Translations under genes and position numbers: made by a program
The notes under the pieces: generated by a model
What the model was told of the DNA's origin: nothing
Databases searched by the model: none
The model's input: only the letters and a program-made list of their open reading frames with translations
Assembly (NCBI RefSeq): GCF_013618625.1
Contig: NZ_JABRWO010000010.1
Span: forward strand, 62,001-126,000
Length of the DNA stretch: 64,000 nucleotides
Origin: Bremerella alba
Lineage (GTDB): Bacteria > Planctomycetota > Planctomycetia > Pirellulales > Pirellulaceae
Direction of reading: 5' to 3'
Shown: positions 9,272 to 24,006 of the stretch, piece after piece
How the letters are laid out: each line of letters opens with the position of its first letter
Numbering within the stretch: position 1 is the stretch's first letter

Positions 9272-9590
9272 CGTTTCGGCTTCCTTGCCTGACGTAAGAT
9301 CGACGCACAACGACCACGCGCTGAATGTGGCCCGTTGTCCTATCCATCGGTTCGGTTTGTAACGATCTTTAGCTCTAGATAAGAAAAATTGTGATTTCGG
9401 GCTAGGTAAACTTTAGCGATTAACTGCCGCTTGCCTGCCGGTTGTGAGGGAAACGGAAATCTGGGATATTTAGTAGGTTTGAAGTAGTGATTTCCCCCTC
9501 GCCATACTGCGATACGCTAGCTGGTTGCACCGCTGCTGCCAGCATCTAAGTCGGGTACTGGCGTGTATTTCAGTTCTCCGGAAGTAGTCC
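9272..9590. other. Divergent intergenic region before metH
   Basis: It separates the Pro-rich membrane gene from metH and should hold promoters for both. I searched by eye for a cobalamin riboswitch B12 box and for SAM or SAH riboswitch cores and found nothing convincing. Confidence 0.4.
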
Positions 9591-13301
<3,711 letters not shown>

Positions 13302-13327
13302 GCGTGCGAGAGTGATCGTAGAAATCA

Positions 13328-13360
13328 GGATGCGAAAAGCGAAGCGTATCGCACCCTTCT
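13328..13360. terminator. Weak hairpin between convergent metH and CBS genes
   Basis: GGATGCGA at 13328-13335 pairs with TCGCACCC at 13349-13356 with one mismatch, followed by a short TTCT. It sits between two convergent genes. The stem is short and there is no proper T tract, so the call is weak. Confidence 0.25.
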
Positions 13361-13371
13361 GAAGCTTGGGG

Positions 13372-14199
13372 CTATGTCGTGCCGACGGCGTTGACGGCTC
13401 CTGAAGCGGCGTTCTTGGGCGATAGTACGAGGAACTTGCTTTGGTTGTGATCGGTCACGTCGAACGCGGCGACCTTTCCGATCAAGCTGAAGTGGCGTAC
13501 GAATCCTTTGGCCGGAATGATCAAGTTGTCGTCTTGAACCTTCGTCGCGATGGCTTCATCGGCGGTTGCGCGGACGAACTTGATCAGGATTCGCCCGGTC
13601 GGTGGATCGTAGCCCAGCACGGCGTAGTCCATCCTGGCTCGCTTGTTCTCGATGTTCTTCAGCGGAATGACCAGGTCGCCATTCATTTTGCGAACGTAAG
13701 CAGGGCTGCGAGTCTTGGCATCAATCCGCGGCGAGTACATCTGAAAGGCCGTTTCCATGCCTTCGACGTTGTCATCGGCCAGGTACTGAATGATGTCCGA
13801 AATCGAAAGCACGCCGACCAGCGTGTGATGGCTATCGATCACCGGCAAACATCCGATTTTGTTGGTTGCCAACACGTAGGCAGCGCGGGCAAGCGGGATG
13901 TCAGGTCCGACAGTGATTGGTTTTTCGGTGGTGATCATTTCTTCCACACGCTTGTGCGGAGCTTCGTGCCCTTCCGGCTTCATGCTACTCATCAACGCAC
14001 GGACGATATCACGCTGCGAAACGACGCCGATCACTTGTTTGGTATTGTCGACCACTACTACGCGGCGTAACGAATATCGGGCCATCAGGTCGGCGACGAT
14101 ATTGACGTGCGTGCCGACGGTCGCGGTATGTACCTTTACCGACATCACGTCTTGGACGTTCCCCTGTAGTTGCTTCGAGATCGTTTCGATAGCGGTCAT
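13372..14199 (-). CDS. Protein with paired CBS domains and a planctomycete-type C-terminal region
   Basis: The protein (275 residues) contains two CBS domains, about 16-72 (ending GVVSQRDIVRAL) and 86-142 (ending GVLSISDIIQYL), which normally pair to bind adenine nucleotides or AdoMet as an energy or metabolite sensor. The remaining 130 residues are beta-rich and not recognised; they may form the output domain. No enzyme or channel domain is fused, so the target is unknown. It converges with metH with a gap of 70 bases; an AdoMet-sensing role would suit that neighbour but nothing in the sequence demonstrates it. Confidence 0.8.
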   Translation of the reverse strand: MTAIETISKQLQGNVQDVMSVKVHTATVGTHVNIVADLMARYSLRRVVVVDNTKQVIGVVSQRDIVRALMSSMKPEGHEAPHKRVEEMITTEKPITVGPDIPLARAAYVLATNKIGCLPVIDSHHTLVGVLSISDIIQYLADDNVEGMETAFQMYSPRIDAKTRSPAYVRKMNGDLVIPLKNIENKRARMDYAVLGYDPPTGRILIKFVRATADEAIATKVQDDNLIIPAKGFVRHFSLIGKVAAFDVTDHNQSKFLVLSPKNAASGAVNAVGTT

Positions 14200-14516
14200 G
14201 CTTCCCTGACGTCTTCTAATATTTCCGGTCGAGAGAGACGGAATAGCCTGCTCTCTGGCGACTCAATCATCATGTTGATTTGCGATAAGTACCGATAGGC
14301 TGGCCGGCGTTATTGAGACGCACGCTTTACCTCTTGCCGATCGGTGAAACTATAGCATCGAAAAATCAACGTGGAGGGGTGCGTTATACCGCGGTGCCTG
14401 GGCGATGTCCCCAAGGCTTGGAAGAAGGGGGCCGCTATTGACGATTGCAACGATCGCACGGAATTGAGCGGGGTAAATTCCCTTAAGATGCGTGGCCAGT
14501 CACCAGAGGAGTAGGT
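14200..14516. other. Intergenic region, nothing recognised
   Basis: This gap between the start of the CBS gene and the end of the LRR lipoprotein gene holds no open frame with coding character, no clear terminator and no known RNA motif. Confidence 0.4.
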
Positions 14517-15590
14517 CTAATTTTCCGGCTTGTACACATGCTGAATTTCTGTTTCCGGAAGCTGCGTGGCAAGGGTCGCTGCTCCTTCGCCGGTAACGCC
14601 GGTACGGGTGACTATCAGCGTTTTGAGCTGCGTCATCGGCGCAAGTTTTTGCAGTCCGTCGTTGGTCAATGAGGTCGATCCGAGGTGTAGCCAGGTGACG
14701 CTGGGAAGCTTGGTCAGCTCTTCAATCTGAGCATCTCCGATCGAGTTGCGGTCGAGGTTCAGCCATTCGAGCGAGGTCAGTTGGGCCACGTTGGGTAGCG
14801 ACTGATCAGTGATTTTGGTGGCCCACAGATTGAGTTTCTTCAGACCATTGTGGTTCAGCAAATGTTCGACGGCAGCATCGCTGAAATTGGTTTCACTCAC
14901 ATCGAGATCTTCTAGCGCGTTGAGCTCGGCGAGTGACTCGAAGCCGGATCCGTCAATCTTCGTGCCTCGCAAGCGAATACGTTTTAGCTTGGTGAACGGG
15001 GCCAGTTTCGCCAGGTTTGCTTCCTGAAAGGGCGTGCCGAACAGGTACAGTTCTTCCAACTGTTTCAGTCCGACCAGTCTGTCGAAGGTGGCTCCTTCGA
15101 CGGCCGTTTCATCGAGCCCAAGGACCTTCAATTGTGTGAGCCGACCCACATGCTTCAGGTCGGCATCGGTGATCGGATTTCCCCGGAACTGCAGGTTTTT
15201 TAGTTTGCCGCATTGGCAAATTTGGCCCATGGTGGCCCCCGTGACCTGGGTTTCTCGTAGGTCGAGTACTTGCAAGTCTTTCGGTGAGCCAATCCCGTTG
15301 AACATGGCATTATTCACAGGACAACCTCGTAGAAGCAGCTTCTGCAGTTTGGGAAGCGTCCCGATTCGCTTCATAAGATTCTCGTCGATTGGTTTTCCTG
15401 AAAAGTCAACTAGAACGACCGCGCCGCTGCCATCCTTCTCGATGCGTCCGCCAGCATTGACGAGCATTGCTTCGGCGGCCAGTTCATCTTGAGTGGGGGC
15501 GTGGGCACCAAGCTGAGAGGGCGACGAGGTATCGTCCGAATTACAACCAACGACTAAACAGCAAAGTAAAAGAATCAACAGCAGACGCAT
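14517..15590 (-). CDS. Leucine-rich-repeat lipoprotein
   Basis: A 357-residue lipoprotein: the start MRLLLILLLCCLVVGC ends in a lipobox with lipidated C16. The rest is a run of about ten leucine-rich repeats of 22-25 residues (patterns such as LKKLNLWATKITDQSLPNVAQLTSLEWLNLDRN), which build a curved binding surface. Repeats of this kind are common in planctomycete envelope proteins; binding partner unknown. The gene stands alone on the minus strand, 81 bases from the flavoprotein start behind it. Confidence 0.85.
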   Translation of the reverse strand: MRLLLILLLCCLVVGCNSDDTSSPSQLGAHAPTQDELAAEAMLVNAGGRIEKDGSGAVVLVDFSGKPIDENLMKRIGTLPKLQKLLLRGCPVNNAMFNGIGSPKDLQVLDLRETQVTGATMGQICQCGKLKNLQFRGNPITDADLKHVGRLTQLKVLGLDETAVEGATFDRLVGLKQLEELYLFGTPFQEANLAKLAPFTKLKRIRLRGTKIDGSGFESLAELNALEDLDVSETNFSDAAVEHLLNHNGLKKLNLWATKITDQSLPNVAQLTSLEWLNLDRNSIGDAQIEELTKLPSVTWLHLGSTSLTNDGLQKLAPMTQLKTLIVTRTGVTGEGAATLATQLPETEIQHVYKPEN

Positions 15591-15671
15591 GGCCTAGGGT
15601 CCTCAGCAGAAGCAAATCGCGCGGGGTTAATCCTTATTCTAACGCGAACGTGTTATCTCGGCACCGGGAAT

Positions 15672-16925
15672 TCAGACAGAAACTCCCGCGACGTAGCCGC
15701 TCGACCAGGCCCACTGGAAGTTGAATCCGCCAATGCGTCCATCGACATCGCAGATCTCACCGCACAGATACAGGCCTGCCGCAATCCTCGATTGCATTGT
15801 CTTCAGGTCGATTTGCGAAAGGGGAACACCGCCGGCTGTCACCTCGGCGACCTTGAAACCCAGCGTTCCGGAGACCTCCAACGGATAGTCGAGGACGACA
15901 CCTACCAAGCTCTTACGCTGAAGCTTAGTCAGGTCGACGCCCGTTTGCTCAGGCCGGATTTCGCAAAATGCCAGCAAGTGATCGACGAGCCGATCAGGCA
16001 GACGCTCGCGCAGATAGCCGCGAATCGAACGACGTCCAAGCGATTGCAGGTCGGCTTGCAGCGTTTGGTCAGAGAGCTCAGGCAACCAGCCGACGCTCAG
16101 CCGCACCGCTCGTTCGGCTGAAGCGGCGATCCAGTGGCGGCTTATGTCTAAAACGGCTGGCCCCGAAAGGCCCTTGTGCGTGAGCAGCAGGTCTCCGTGA
16201 ACCGTTTCAATGCGTTTTCCGCTGGCCTCGGTCAGCTGAAGCGTGGTCGGCAGCGAGATACCGGAAAGCTGTTTCAGAGGATCGCCGTCGGCAAGCTGCA
16301 AAGGGACCAGGGCAGGGAAGGTCTTCGGGGTTAGCTCGTGCCCCAATCGGCGAGCCATTTCCAGGCCATGTCCGTCGCTGCCTGTCTGAGGGACGCTCTT
16401 GCCTCCGGTGGCCAAGATCACCTTCGTGGCGACTAAGTGTCCCCAAGGACCGGTGATCTCGAACGACGGCTGCGCGGATTCATCGGATGAAGCCCGGATG
16501 TTCTCGACGCGGTGATTCAAACAGATCTCGATTCCCAGGCGATCGACTTCGGCCAGCATGGCGTCGAGAACGGTGCGTGCTTTATCGGTCGTGGGAAACA
16601 GCTTGCCGGTCGGCTCGCGTTTTAGCCGCACGCCTAGCTCGGCGAAGAATTCGATCGTTTGGGGCTGGGTGAACCGGTTCAAGACTTTCTTGATGGTGTT
16701 GGGGGAGCTGCCTGAAAAGTCCTTCGGGGTGACCTTTTCGTTGGTCACATTGCAGCGGCCTCCCCCTGCAATAAGTATCTTTGCACCAATGCGTTTGGCC
16801 CCGTCCAAAATGACGATCCGTCGTTTGGCATCGGCCCTGGCCGTCCAAATGGCAGCAAACAGCCCGGCCGCACCACCACCTACAATGGCCACATCGGCTC
16901 GGTTTGACGTGTTGTTTTCACTCAA
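15672..16925 (-). CDS. BaiN/HI0933-family FAD-dependent oxidoreductase
   Basis: The protein (417 residues) begins with a dinucleotide-binding loop GGGAAG at 16-21, followed by the family signature AKRIGAKILIAGGGRCNVTNE (near residues 44-64). The conserved ATGGKSVPQTGSDGHG segment and the C-terminal GEICDVDGRIGGFNFQWAWSSGYVAG flavin-closing motif are also present. This is the HI0933/YhiN/BaiN family, whose physiological substrates are mostly unknown; some reduce enoates. No neighbour suggests a pathway. Confidence 0.85.
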   Translation of the reverse strand: MSENNTSNRADVAIVGGGAAGLFAAIWTARADAKRRIVILDGAKRIGAKILIAGGGRCNVTNEKVTPKDFSGSSPNTIKKVLNRFTQPQTIEFFAELGVRLKREPTGKLFPTTDKARTVLDAMLAEVDRLGIEICLNHRVENIRASSDESAQPSFEITGPWGHLVATKVILATGGKSVPQTGSDGHGLEMARRLGHELTPKTFPALVPLQLADGDPLKQLSGISLPTTLQLTEASGKRIETVHGDLLLTHKGLSGPAVLDISRHWIAASAERAVRLSVGWLPELSDQTLQADLQSLGRRSIRGYLRERLPDRLVDHLLAFCEIRPEQTGVDLTKLQRKSLVGVVLDYPLEVSGTLGFKVAEVTAGGVPLSQIDLKTMQSRIAAGLYLCGEICDVDGRIGGFNFQWAWSSGYVAGVSV

Positions 16926-17101
16926 GTTAACATTCCCCTAGAGGGTTGTAATGTGCTTGCCCAGAGGGATGCTGGCAAGGGGCCCCATAGTAAACTGGTC
17001 GATTCATCACATTGCTTTCTATAATCAAGGACACCGTTGCCTGGTCAGGTGGGGCTACGGTTAGCATAATATTTTTCAAGTTGTATCCTTTTCGAGATTT
17101 C

Positions 17102-18472
17102 ATGATGGAGCGAATCTTCGCTATTCTGATTTTGGTCGCGGTGATCTTGCCGTGCGGTCTGGTCGCGGAAGATCGTGCTGCAGGCGATCGTATGGGCGAT
17201 CCTCAAGCCGGGTACGAACACCTAATCAATACGCCCTATCTGCCCCCTTATTTCGATCAAGAGACCTTCGACAACGTCTGGCGGGTCTGGCCCAAAACGC
17301 TTCGCGATCAGGCCGAACAGGCCGATGCTGACCAGCGGCGGCAAATGGCTTTCGAACGTTACGGTCTGACGGGACGTGTCGAGGACCCCACCAAACCGCT
17401 GCAGTATGTGGTCGATAAAAAAGGGACGTGGACGCTTAATTGCTTCTCGTGTCATGGGGGGCAAGTCGACGGTAAAACCATCGCTGGTCTGCCCAATAAT
17501 CGTTTCGACTTCGCCGGAATCACGGACGAAATCCGTCTGACTAAGGCCCTGCTCGGCAAAAAACTGGTGCCGACAGATTACAGCTCTCTGGTCTTTCCGA
17601 TGGGTAACAACAAAGGAACGACCAATGCCGTGAACTTTGGTGTGGCCTTGTTGTCGCTGCGGGATGCCGATCTGAAACTAGTCCCGGGGGCCAGCTTTCC
17701 CAAGATGTTGCATCACGATATGGAGCCTCCGCCGTGGTGGCATTTTGTGAAAAAGGAGAACCTCTACCTCGATGGTTTTGCGCCCAAGGGGCATCGAGGG
17801 CTGCTTCAATTTACGCTCGTCAAGGAAAACAAGGCCCAGGCGTTTCGTGACCGCGAAGAGGACTTTCGCGATGTTTACGCCTATTTGAATTCGCTTGAAG
17901 CACCCAAGTACCCCGGTAGTGTCGATCAGGCCCAGGCCAAGCAAGGGCGTATCGTCTTTCATAATCATTGCAGCGAGTGCCACGGCACCCACGGCGAAAA
18001 CGCAGACTATCCCGAACGCATGGTGCCGATCGACGTAGTGAAGACCGATCGGGCCCGTCTCGATTCGCTCTCGCCGGCACATCGCGAAGGATACGGCCAG
18101 AGCTGGTTTAATTCGTATGGTCAGCAGGCCGGCTTGATTGCCGATCCCGCCGGTTATGTCGCCCCTCCGCTGGATGGCGTGTGGGCGACGGCTCCTTATC
18201 TTCATAACGGCTCGGTACCCACCTTGTGGCATCTGCTGCATCCAGACGAGCGGCCCAAGCTTTGGCGCTGGAAGAGCCTGGGTTACGATCACCAACGAAT
18301 GGGTATTTCGGTCGAAGTGCTCGATGAGGTTCCCCGCGGGCTGTCTTCGATCGAAAGACGCGAAGTCTTCGATACGTCGCGGTTTGGTAAAAGTGCCTCC
18401 GGACACGACTTCCCAAATGTGCTGAACGACACGGAAAAAGCAGACCTCCTCGAGTATCTAAAAACCCTATGA
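17102..18472 (+). CDS. Secreted diheme cytochrome c-like protein
   Basis: After a signal peptide (MMERIFAILILVAVILPCGLVAE) the 456-residue protein has two heme c attachment motifs: CFSCH at C114/C117/H118 and CSECH at C290/C293/H294. The second lies in a mono-heme cytochrome-like domain that continues to the C-terminus. Covalent heme would be attached outside the membrane by the system II apparatus encoded at 58863-64000. It may be an electron carrier or oxidase subunit; the N-terminal region is not a recognised peroxidase. The start is one of the adjacent ATGs at 17102/17105; the longer frame begins at TTG 17012 and would hide the signal peptide. Confidence 0.75.
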   Translation: MMERIFAILILVAVILPCGLVAEDRAAGDRMGDPQAGYEHLINTPYLPPYFDQETFDNVWRVWPKTLRDQAEQADADQRRQMAFERYGLTGRVEDPTKPLQYVVDKKGTWTLNCFSCHGGQVDGKTIAGLPNNRFDFAGITDEIRLTKALLGKKLVPTDYSSLVFPMGNNKGTTNAVNFGVALLSLRDADLKLVPGASFPKMLHHDMEPPPWWHFVKKENLYLDGFAPKGHRGLLQFTLVKENKAQAFRDREEDFRDVYAYLNSLEAPKYPGSVDQAQAKQGRIVFHNHCSECHGTHGENADYPERMVPIDVVKTDRARLDSLSPAHREGYGQSWFNSYGQQAGLIADPAGYVAPPLDGVWATAPYLHNGSVPTLWHLLHPDERPKLWRWKSLGYDHQRMGISVEVLDEVPRGLSSIERREVFDTSRFGKSASGHDFPNVLNDTEKADLLEYLKTL

Positions 18473-18627
18473 TTTTCGGGCGAAAACACGCCACTTGCCC
18501 CCTGATTGGCCCCTCTGCCAGATTGACACGGTAGGGGGACTCGATACCATGAATCGTTGAGCGAAAGCCTTTAAAAAATCAGCGGTTACGACCAAACCGC
18601 GTCACACGAAACAGGCCGGCGGCCTGA

Positions 18628-19983
<1,356 letters not shown>

Positions 19984-20631
19984 TCTCCTAGGCATAATTT
20001 GGGGTGCCCGTGGCAATCGCGCACGCGGCATCCCTGCCTGCTTTGTGTAAAGCTTTGACTGCTCGACCGTAGGGTGTTGAGCAGCGCAGCGAATCGTACC
20101 ATGTGCAATGGTTCGCGTCTCCATCAAGATCTCCGGTCCCCTCGCCAGGTGAAAGCGCATGCGTGGACGATGTTCGCATGGATTCGGAGCTTCTCCCTGC
20201 GACCGTTCACGCTGTTTAAACATCTTTTGCAGGCGATTGAATTCACCCCCTTGCCGTCCAAGCACGTTGAGGTGAAACGAGACCCACGCTAAAGCGCATT
20301 CCATTTCATCAGCAGGGTCTTTCTGTGGTGAAGGGGCGACCGGGGTAACTAGCTGCCACACGATCTCGGCCGGAGCTTTCACCAATTCTCCAAAGGCCGA
20401 GCAAATAAGGCACTTGCCAGGGTGTACTTGCAATTTATGGGGGAAGCGCTGCAGTGAGATAGTGCGCGCAGAAAATATTTTGTAGGTCCTCGCGCGGGGC
20501 AGCACTCTGGGGGCGAATAGGCCGTCTGGTGCAAGAAACTTCCCAGAAATCTAACGCTCTGAGCTCATTTCGCCGCGTTTTCTATGCGCACTCGCCTAGG
20601 ACGAAAACCCGATAGTGTTGATAATGCTGCC
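19984..20631. other. Long intergenic stretch with one open but unsupported reading frame
   Basis: On the minus strand, 20505 down to 19988 (and on into antisense thiC) is free of stops for at least 170 codons. The translation, starting MLPRARTYKIFSARTISL, has a cysteine pair (KCLIC) but matches no family I know and ends inside thiC antisense. No ribosome-binding site is evident. It may be a decayed or chance frame; no other feature is visible. Confidence 0.2.
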
Positions 20632-21963
20632 ATGGACGCGCCCTCAAATCCGTATGAATCGCCTGCCGATGACGGCACTACTGTTACGATCCCTGATCGC
20701 CTAGCTGGGGATCCGTCTTTCTGGGCGACAACGGCCACGCAGTTTTTCGGCGCGTTCAACGACAATATCTTTAAGCAACTGTTGCTGCTGGTGGCCGTGA
20801 ACCAAGCCCTGCAAGGCAAAGGTGAAACCGATTACCAGGGGCTGGCCATGGTGGTCTTCGCGGCTCCTTTTGTGCTGTTTGCTGGGCCGACCGGTTATCT
20901 GGCCGATAAGTTCAGCAAGACGACCATCATTCGGATCTCGAAGGTGCTCGAGATCGTGGCGATGGCGATGGGGGTCGCGGCCTTCTTTTGGTACGACCAA
21001 TTGGGGATGACCGGGCTGCTGCTGGTGTTGGCGTTCATGGGCTTTCAAAGCACCCTGTTCGCGCCGGCCAAGTATGGGATTCTGCCGGAACTGTTTCATG
21101 GCCGAGACCTGCCCAAAGTGAACGGCGTGTTCCTGATGACCACTTTCCTGGCGATCATCTTTGGAACCGTTCTGGCCGGAATTTTGCGAGATTCGTTGCC
21201 AGGCATGTTGTGGATGGCATCGTTGGTGTGCGTGGCGGTGGCGGTGATAGGTACGCTGACGACCATTCCCATTCGCCGGACCAGCCGGGCCACGCCCAAT
21301 GCTAAATTCACGATGCAGGCCATCGGTATCCCTAAGAAGACCCGGCAACTGTTCGTGCAGGATCGCTCGATCTTGAAGGCCTTGCTGGCCTCGTGCATGT
21401 TCTGGCTGTGTGCGGGAATCGTGCAGCAGGCCGTCAATTCGCTGGGCAAAGTGCAACTCGAATTAAGCGATACCGAAACCAGTTGGCTCGGCGGGGCCAT
21501 TGGGCTGGGGATCGGTTTGGGCTGTATGCTGGCCGGCGTACTGTCGAGCGGCAAGATCGAATTTCGCCTGGTGCAGATCGGTGCGTGGGGGATTTTGCTG
21601 TGCTTGGCCCTGATGGCGCTACCTGGCGGAAACCATGGTCATCTGCTGGGGTTGTGGGGCAGCTTGCCGGTGCTGGTGCTGATGGGGATTTTCACCGGGA
21701 TGTTTTCGGTCCCGATACAGGTTTACTTGCAAGCGAAAGCCCCCGAAGACCAGAAGGGTCAGGTCATCGCCGAGATGTCGCGAGCCAATTGGCTCGCGAT
21801 CTTTCTGTCAGGGTTCTTGTATTCGGTCTTCGATCAGGTTCTGATCTGGGGAGACCTGGCACGCTGTTATTTGTTTGGATTCACCCTACTCATCATGCTT
21901 CCGGTGGCTCTGTTTTATCACCCCCAATCGGAAACGCTCGAATCGGATAAGGATACCCAGTAA
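20632..21963 (+). CDS. MFS transporter, LplT-like, with N-terminal NPYESP motif
   Basis: The 443-residue protein has about 12 hydrophobic spans and begins MDAPSNPYESPADDG before the first one. The DPSFWATTATQFFGAFNDNIFKQLLLL segment and LADKFSKTTIIRISK loop match the lysophospholipid transporter (LplT) branch of the major facilitator superfamily. Substrate remains inference. ATG 20632 is chosen over ATG 20584 because the NPYESP motif in planctomycete proteins normally lies within about ten residues of the start. Its TAA overlaps the next gene's ATG (TAATG), making it the first of three coupled genes. Confidence 0.8.
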   Translation: MDAPSNPYESPADDGTTVTIPDRLAGDPSFWATTATQFFGAFNDNIFKQLLLLVAVNQALQGKGETDYQGLAMVVFAAPFVLFAGPTGYLADKFSKTTIIRISKVLEIVAMAMGVAAFFWYDQLGMTGLLLVLAFMGFQSTLFAPAKYGILPELFHGRDLPKVNGVFLMTTFLAIIFGTVLAGILRDSLPGMLWMASLVCVAVAVIGTLTTIPIRRTSRATPNAKFTMQAIGIPKKTRQLFVQDRSILKALLASCMFWLCAGIVQQAVNSLGKVQLELSDTETSWLGGAIGLGIGLGCMLAGVLSSGKIEFRLVQIGAWGILLCLALMALPGGNHGHLLGLWGSLPVLVLMGIFTGMFSVPIQVYLQAKAPEDQKGQVIAEMSRANWLAIFLSGFLYSVFDQVLIWGDLARCYLFGFTLLIMLPVALFYHPQSETLESDKDTQ

Positions 21964-22571
21964 TGCTCGGAGCATCTCTCGACATCGCGGCTTATATCGA
22001 TCGCTTCAAGGCCGAACTCGACAAACTGGATCAAGACCAGATCAAAGGGTGGGCTGACTTGGTCTACGAGGCCTACGAGAACGGTAAGTTCGTCTACATC
22101 TTCGGCAACGGCGGAAGCGGCTGTAATTCAAGCCACATGGCCGAAGATTTCGGTAAGAGTTCGCTTCGCGAGAAAGACCTGGGCGACGAATCGCTGCGAC
22201 GTCTGAAGGTGCTCAGCTTAACCGATAACGTTGGGTGGATCATGGCCGTGGGCAACGACATCGGCTACGACCAAGTCTTTCTGCAGCAGGTGATGAACTA
22301 CGGTCAGGAAGGGGACGTTGTGCTGGCGATCAGTGGCAGCGGCAACAGCGAGAACATCTTAAAGGCCGTCGACTGGTCGAATCGGCACGGGCTCAAGACG
22401 CTCGGCCTGACCGGCTACGGCGGCGGAAAGCTCCGCGAGATGGCCCACCATAGCTTTCACGTTCCGATGGATGACATGGGCATGGTCGAAAGCATTCACC
22501 TGGCCATTTTTCACTGGGTGCTCAACGATGTGTTTGCTCGCATCAATGATGAAGGTCGTTACGCGAAATGA
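21963..22571 (+). CDS. SIS-domain phosphosugar isomerase, GmhA-like
   Basis: The 202-residue protein is one SIS domain with the GmhA-type signatures FGNGGSGCNSSHMAEDFGK (about 48-65), a central LTDN/GNDIGYDQVF segment and AISGSGNSENI, ending in the helix that carries VESIHLAIFHWVL. GmhA converts sedoheptulose 7-phosphate to heptose 7-phosphate, the first step to ADP- or GDP-heptose for envelope sugars. Another phosphosugar isomerase is possible. It overlaps the MFS stop at 21963 and the ROK start at 22568-22571. Confidence 0.85.
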   Translation: MLGASLDIAAYIDRFKAELDKLDQDQIKGWADLVYEAYENGKFVYIFGNGGSGCNSSHMAEDFGKSSLREKDLGDESLRRLKVLSLTDNVGWIMAVGNDIGYDQVFLQQVMNYGQEGDVVLAISGSGNSENILKAVDWSNRHGLKTLGLTGYGGGKLREMAHHSFHVPMDDMGMVESIHLAIFHWVLNDVFARINDEGRYAK

Positions 22572-23530
22572 AAATCATCGGCGTAGAAATTGGTGGCACG
22601 AAACTGCAGACGACCCTGGCCGATGCCGATACGCTGGAATCGATTTGCTCGCTTCGCGAAGCGATTGTGCCGGCTAAGGGAGCCGAAGGGATACGTCAGC
22701 AGTTGGAAGCGATGATCCACTCGCTTCAGTCGCAGCATGAAGTCGATGCGATGGGCATCGGGTTCGGTGGCCCGCTCGATGCGAAGACCGGAATCATCAC
22801 CACAAGTCATCAGGTTACAGGTTGGGATCAATTCCCGCTGGCTCACTGGTGTCGCGATCAGTTCGACGTCCCGACGGTAATTCGCAACGATTGCGATACG
22901 GCCGCACTCGCCGAAGCGACCTTGGGCTCTGGCAAGGGAAAGCAAAGCTCGTTCTATGTAACCGTGGGCAGTGGCATTGGGGGAGGGTACGTTGTCGATG
23001 GGCAGCTTATCGGCACGTCGCGACCGGCGTACGGAGAGATCGGTCATCTGCGTCCTGGTGTGCTGCATTCGGAAGCGGCGAACACGGTCGAGGCAGAATC
23101 GTCCGGCTTCGGCATCACCGAGGAAGTTCGCCACATCCTGCAAAGCACTGCTGCTGAAGATCAGGGGAACGACTATTGGGAATTGATGAACTGCTGCGAT
23201 GGAAGTATCGAGGCCCTCACCACGCAAAACATTGCCGACGCCGCTACCAATGGAAACGGCATTGCCTGTGCGGTTTTGGCCGAGGCGGTCGAGACGCTGG
23301 GTTGGGCGATCGCTCAGATGATTACGCTAATGGCACCCGAAGTTGTGGTGATCGGCGGAGGTGTGTCGCTCATGCCAGAGAAGCTTTTCCTGTCGCCGCT
23401 GCGAGAAAACGTCGCGACGTATGTCTTTCCGCCACTGGCCAAAAGTTACGAGATTGTTCTGGCGGAATTAGGAGAAGCGGTAGTGGTGCAAGGGGCGTTG
23501 CTGTTGGCGAAGCAGTCGTTGGAAAAGTAA
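22568..23530 (+). CDS. ROK-family sugar kinase lacking the usual zinc cysteines
   Basis: The protein (320 residues) has the ROK start GVEIGGTK (phosphate 1), the catalytic region with N107/D108 (RNDCDTAALAEA) and the GSGIGGGYVVDG phosphate-2 segment. The signature GEIGH ends in H160, but the CxCGxxGCxE zinc knuckle that normally follows is absent, replaced by VLHSEAANTVEAES. It should phosphorylate a sugar with ATP; substrate unknown. ATGA overlap with the SIS gene suggests one transcript. Possible roles are heptose phosphorylation or sugar salvage, but neither is shown. Confidence 0.85.
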   Translation: MKIIGVEIGGTKLQTTLADADTLESICSLREAIVPAKGAEGIRQQLEAMIHSLQSQHEVDAMGIGFGGPLDAKTGIITTSHQVTGWDQFPLAHWCRDQFDVPTVIRNDCDTAALAEATLGSGKGKQSSFYVTVGSGIGGGYVVDGQLIGTSRPAYGEIGHLRPGVLHSEAANTVEAESSGFGITEEVRHILQSTAAEDQGNDYWELMNCCDGSIEALTTQNIADAATNGNGIACAVLAEAVETLGWAIAQMITLMAPEVVVIGGGVSLMPEKLFLSPLRENVATYVFPPLAKSYEIVLAELGEAVVVQGALLLAKQSLEK

Positions 23531-23638
23531 ATCGTGGAAGAGAAGCGTGACTCCTGGCTTTCACAGATGCGATCGCCGACGGGCTACTCTAAGTTTAATT
23601 GCCGTTTGCTCCGTAAACTTCTGACTGTTCCACTCGTC

Positions 23639-23998
23639 CTACTTCGTAAACTTCCCGCGGAATTCCGGTAGCGGATAGTCGACCAGTGGCAGGTCGAGCC
23701 GGGCCAGTTCCCGGAGGCGATCGTAGCCGCGGCTGATGAGTTCTTCGCGCTGTTTGACGAAATCCGAATCGAGGTTTCGCTTGTCGAAATCGCCGGGACA
23801 CTCGACCGGGGTAAATTTCTCGTGCACGATGAACTGGGCCAGGGCCGGATTGCACTTGGTATGCCGTTCTGGCGTGGTGTGTAGGACCTCGGGATCGAGC
23901 ATGCCGATCACATAGCGAAGATACAGATCGCTTTCAAAGAGTCGTTCCACAGGCTGTCCGCAGACGTCGCACAGGTATCCTTCGTCGCATTTGGCCAT
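23639..23998 (-). CDS. Small conserved-looking protein with a CxxC pair
   Basis: The 119-residue product starts MAKCDEGYLCDVCGQPVE, with cysteines C4, C10 and C13 that could bind zinc, and a charged, helical C-terminus. I do not recognise a family. It lies 8 bases after the stop of the 107-residue gene on the same strand, so the two are probably co-transcribed; it converges with the ROK kinase. Confidence 0.6.
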   Translation of the reverse strand: MAKCDEGYLCDVCGQPVERLFESDLYLRYVIGMLDPEVLHTTPERHTKCNPALAQFIVHEKFTPVECPGDFDKRNLDSDFVKQREELISRGYDRLRELARLDLPLVDYPLPEFRGKFTK

Positions 23999-24006
23999 CG
24001 GCTACC

